Assembly (NCBI GenBank): GCA_031284025.1
Contig: JAITAR010000060.1
Span: 1-9,402, forward strand
DNA: 9,402 nucleotides
Source of the DNA: Rickettsiales bacterium
Lineage (GTDB): Bacteria; Pseudomonadota; Alphaproteobacteria; Rickettsiales; UBA1997
Direction: 5' to 3'
Part shown: positions 6,927 through 9,402 of the stretch, one piece after another
Layout of the letters: each line of letters opens with the position of its first letter
Numbering within the stretch: position 1 is the stretch's first letter
Made by a program: the position numbers and the translations under genes
The notes under the pieces: model-generated
Seen by the model: only the letters and a program-made list of their open reading frames with translations
The model's database searches: none
What the model was told of the DNA's origin: nothing

Positions 6927-8378
6927 ATGGAGAAGAACGATCTGCAACAGTTTTCAACGGTCAGCGATGAATCGTATTCTAGTGGGTCGAGTGACGTTGA
7001 AATTGATGTTTTTGCCGAAGAACCCAGAATAACTTTTTTGGGCGCAACAAAAATTGTTACTGGTTCCAAGTATCTGCTTGAATTCAGAAACAGTAAAATT
7101 CTAGTCGACTGTGGACTATTTCAGGGAACAAAGGACGACAGACAGAAAAATAGAAAAGATATACCGGTGGAACCAAAAGACATTGATGCAATCCTACTGA
7201 CTCACGCCCACCTTGATCACAGTGGCTATATACCTCTACTAGTTAAAAGAGGTTTCAGCGGTTTTGTTTATTGCACAAAGGCGACCTATGAGCTGTGCAA
7301 GATAATATTGCCAGATTCTGGCTATCTGCAGGAGGAGGATGCAAAATATCTAACTAAGAAAGGAGTCACAGAAGCTGATGGCTGTGAGCCTCTATATACA
7401 GAGGAGGATGCAGAAAAGTGTCTGGATAGTTTCAAAATAGTTAGATTTGATGATAGGGTCAAGCTAAATGATGATATAAGTTTTGAAATCAAACATGCCG
7501 GCCATATACTTGGTGCTGGCATAGTGAGTGTAATGCTGGGTGACAGAAAAATAGTATTTTCCGGAGATTTGGGCAGAAGTAATGACGAGGTGCTATATGA
7601 TCCAACTAAAATTAGCACGGCTGACTATATACTCTGCGAATCAACCTATGGCGACAGGGTTCATAAAAATTCGAATCAGAAAGAAAATCTAGCTGAAATA
7701 GTTAATAAAACTGTGAGTAGGGGTGGCAATGTAATAATTCCAGCATTTGCTGTTGGCAGAACACAATTGCTGTTGTACTACCTCTATCAGCTCAAAAAAC
7801 AGAGAAAAATAGCACACATACCGATCTTTGTAGATAGTCCAATGTCCATAAAAGTTACTAATCTACTAGATGATTTCACAGAAGAACACAGACTGACGGA
7901 GAAGGAATGTCTGGAAATATTTGATGATACTAGATTTACTACCACTGTAGAGCAATCTAAGAGAATATTTGAGCACAAAGTTCCATCAATAGTGATTTCC
8001 GCCAGTGGTATGGCCACCGGAGGCAGAATTTTGCATCACCTGGCACACTATGCACCTGACAATAAGAATACCATAGTTCTGGTAGGATTTCAGGCAAATG
8101 GTACAAGGGGCAGATATCTGCAGGATGGGAAAAAAGAACTGAGGATACACGGGCAAACTATTCCCGTCAATGCTGAAGTTGTGACACTGGAAAATATGTC
8201 GGCACATGCCGATAGCAATGAATTGATTTCATGGCTGGAAAATTTTTCCACTAGACCAAAAAAATTATTTCTCGTGCATGGTGAAGAAAAGTCTAGTACT
8301 GTTCTTGCCGAGCGGGTTAGAAGTGATTTAAACTGGGATGTAGCTATCCCGGAATATAGAGAAATAAGTAAATTATAA
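6927..8378 (+). CDS. Metallo-beta-lactamase fold / beta-CASP RNA-processing nuclease
   Basis: This is a CPSF-73/Ysh1-like bacterial RNase of the metallo-beta-lactamase and beta-CASP superfamily, expected to cut or trim RNA in the cytoplasm with two zinc ions. Zinc-site motifs: HAHLDH at 93-98, the HAGH histidines H190/H193, D214 in FSGDLGR, and the SAHAD histidine H427. Beta-CASP marks include the acidic residue E238 in CESTYGD, 'SASGMATGGR' and 'GFQANGTRGRYLQDG', followed by the RNA-specificity (RMMBL) end 'LFLVHGE'. All catalytic residues appear intact. The core begins at 'ITFLGATKIVTGS' (about residue 35). The 32-residue acidic, serine-rich lead has no alternative start codon inside it, so ATG 6927 is chosen. 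There is no ribosome binding site and only 4 nt separate it from the upstream stop, which suggests translational coupling. Exo- versus endonuclease activity cannot be told from sequence. Confidence 0.93.
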   Translation: MEKNDLQQFSTVSDESYSSGSSDVEIDVFAEEPRITFLGATKIVTGSKYLLEFRNSKILVDCGLFQGTKDDRQKNRKDIPVEPKDIDAILLTHAHLDHSGYIPLLVKRGFSGFVYCTKATYELCKIILPDSGYLQEEDAKYLTKKGVTEADGCEPLYTEEDAEKCLDSFKIVRFDDRVKLNDDISFEIKHAGHILGAGIVSVMLGDRKIVFSGDLGRSNDEVLYDPTKISTADYILCESTYGDRVHKNSNQKENLAEIVNKTVSRGGNVIIPAFAVGRTQLLLYYLYQLKKQRKIAHIPIFVDSPMSIKVTNLLDDFTEEHRLTEKECLEIFDDTRFTTTVEQSKRIFEHKVPSIVISASGMATGGRILHHLAHYAPDNKNTIVLVGFQANGTRGRYLQDGKKELRIHGQTIPVNAEVVTLENMSAHADSNELISWLENFSTRPKKLFLVHGEEKSSTVLAERVRSDLNWDVAIPEYREISKL

Positions 8379-8403
8379 TTATTGACTATTAACAACTAAA
8401 ATT

Positions 8404-8408
8404 AGGAG
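8404..8408 (+). promoter_or_regulatory. Strong ribosome binding site of the phosphorylase gene
   Basis: AGGAG sits 5 nt before the ATG at 8414, the best match to the Shine-Dalgarno consensus in this window. It contrasts with the missing site of the upstream nuclease gene. Confidence 0.7.
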
Positions 8409-8413
8409 AAACT

Positions 8414-9402
8414 ATGACTGACAACACTAGCTCAATGAGTGTGAAAATTCTTAATTTGAACACAGGTTCAAGGAATATTACTTTCGTTAACAAAAACTCG
8501 CCGGTGGTGATAAAGGAGGGTTTTGAAGTTATGACAAGAGTTATGCTAGAAAATGGAGAAGACGGAGAGAAGGTAGCCTATGGTACACTTTATTTTTCCG
8601 ATGATCTGGTGGATAGCGGAGTAATTGGCATAACTAGAAAATTGGCAAAGAAACTAAGTGTCAAAAACGGTGACAAGCTTCTTATAAAACATATGGAATC
8701 ACTAAAATCTTTTAGTCTCATACGTGATAAACTCAGAGGAAAACCATTTACAAAGGATGGTGTTTTTGAAATCATAAAAGATGTCGTCGATGGAAAGTAT
8801 ACGGACATGCATATGGCCTGTCTTTGCTCTGCCACGGAGGGTGAACAGCTATCCGACGAGGAAATAGAGTATCTTTCGAGAGCTATGATAGGCACTGGAA
8901 AAGTCCTTAAATGGGATTACGACATAGTTGTTGATAAACACTGTATAGGCGGTATTCCTGGCAACAGGACAACCCCTCCAGTTATAGCTATAGTTGCCGA
9001 ATATGGGCTTCACATACCTAAAACTTCTTCGAGGGCTATCACTTCCCCAGCTGGTACGGCGGATGTTATGGAGGTGCTGACGAATATAATGGTTCCCGTA
9101 GACGATATAAAAAAGATAGTTTCCTCTGTAAATGGCTGTCTAGTATGGGGAGGAGCTGTAGAGCTTAATCCTTCGGATGATATTATAATTAATGTCAAAA
9201 AATATCTTGGCTTTGATAGCAGGGGCCAAATGCTAGCTTCCATAATATCTAAGAAAGTTGCTGCTGGTTCTACGCATATATTGATTGATATCCCCTATGG
9301 ACCGTCGGCCAAGACAAAGACTCTGCAGAGTGCTAAATCTCTGAAGCGAGACTTTGAGGGATTGGGTAACAGACTTGGCGTTAAAGTAATTGTTAACATA
9401 AG
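8414..9402 (+). CDS. Thymidine phosphorylase / AMP phosphorylase-family enzyme (3' end outside window)
   Basis: This family splits a nucleoside or nucleoside monophosphate with phosphate into free base and a (deoxy)ribose phosphate. 329 residues are visible of an expected 500 or so; the frame is open at the edge. Residues about 9-90 form the extra N-terminal domain found in archaeal AMP phosphorylase and the bacterial 'putative thymidine phosphorylase' group but not in classical DeoA. The phosphorylase core follows: helical part at about 100-165, phosphate-binding 'DKHCIGGIPGNRT' at 174-186, signature SSRAITSPAGTADVME at 205-220 (P and M at two positions where classical DeoA has T/A and L/I/V), then 'GCLVWGGAVELNPSDD' and 'ASIISKKVAAGSTH'. 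These favour the AMP phosphorylase-like branch, so NMP plus phosphate to base plus ribose-1,5-bisphosphate is plausible but unproven; thymidine is the alternative. It lies 35 bp after the nuclease with its own strong ribosome binding site. In several proteobacteria I recall a relative next to a ribose-phosphate pyrophosphokinase gene; whether one follows here lies outside the window. Confidence 0.93.
   Translation, partial: MTDNTSSMSVKILNLNTGSRNITFVNKNSPVVIKEGFEVMTRVMLENGEDGEKVAYGTLYFSDDLVDSGVIGITRKLAKKLSVKNGDKLLIKHMESLKSFSLIRDKLRGKPFTKDGVFEIIKDVVDGKYTDMHMACLCSATEGEQLSDEEIEYLSRAMIGTGKVLKWDYDIVVDKHCIGGIPGNRTTPPVIAIVAEYGLHIPKTSSRAITSPAGTADVMEVLTNIMVPVDDIKKIVSSVNGCLVWGGAVELNPSDDIIINVKKYLGFDSRGQMLASIISKKVAAGSTHILIDIPYGPSAKTKTLQSAKSLKRDFEGLGNRLGVKVIVNI

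Overview
This AT-rich window most likely comes from an alphaproteobacterium, possibly a reduced, host-associated one of the Rickettsiales or Holosporales kind. The IF-2 sequence has alphaproteobacterial character: the N-domain, the 'SDLAERM' block and 'IDADTAELVVMEFGHTPNRV' before the G domain. Arginine is written mostly as AGA/AGG and isoleucine often as ATA, as in AT-biased genomes. The assignment to an order is a guess.

Layout: (1) Positions 1-4176, + strand: infB (translation factor IF-2, probably missing a short N-terminal piece outside the window), an RDD-family membrane protein, and plsY (glycerol-3-phosphate acyltransferase). (2) Positions 4198-5512, - strand, convergent with plsY: trpS, a tryptophanyl-tRNA synthetase of the 'GDRPTG' type rather than the usual proteobacterial type, preceded by a very small acidic membrane or secreted protein gene with no obvious ATG start at its signal sequence. 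(3) Positions 5513-5830: a non-coding divergent region of about 300 bp with a perfect 17-bp tandem duplication, an 11-bp direct repeat at 21-bp spacing and one possible promoter. (4) Positions 5831-9402, + strand: a membrane protein carrying a periplasmic-type CPHC thioredoxin/glutaredoxin domain, then, 4 nt later, a metallo-beta-lactamase/beta-CASP RNase, then, 35 nt later, a thymidine/AMP phosphorylase-family enzyme that runs off the window.

How the genes work together: infB and trpS serve translation and plsY makes lysophosphatidate for membrane lipid. The last two genes suggest an RNA-salvage route: the beta-CASP enzyme would release nucleotides from RNA, and the phosphorylase would split nucleoside monophosphates (or nucleosides) into base plus a phosphorylated ribose. 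That link, and any tie to the redox membrane protein in front, is inferred from gene order. No tRNA, rRNA, CRISPR array, transposase or convincing intrinsic terminator was seen.
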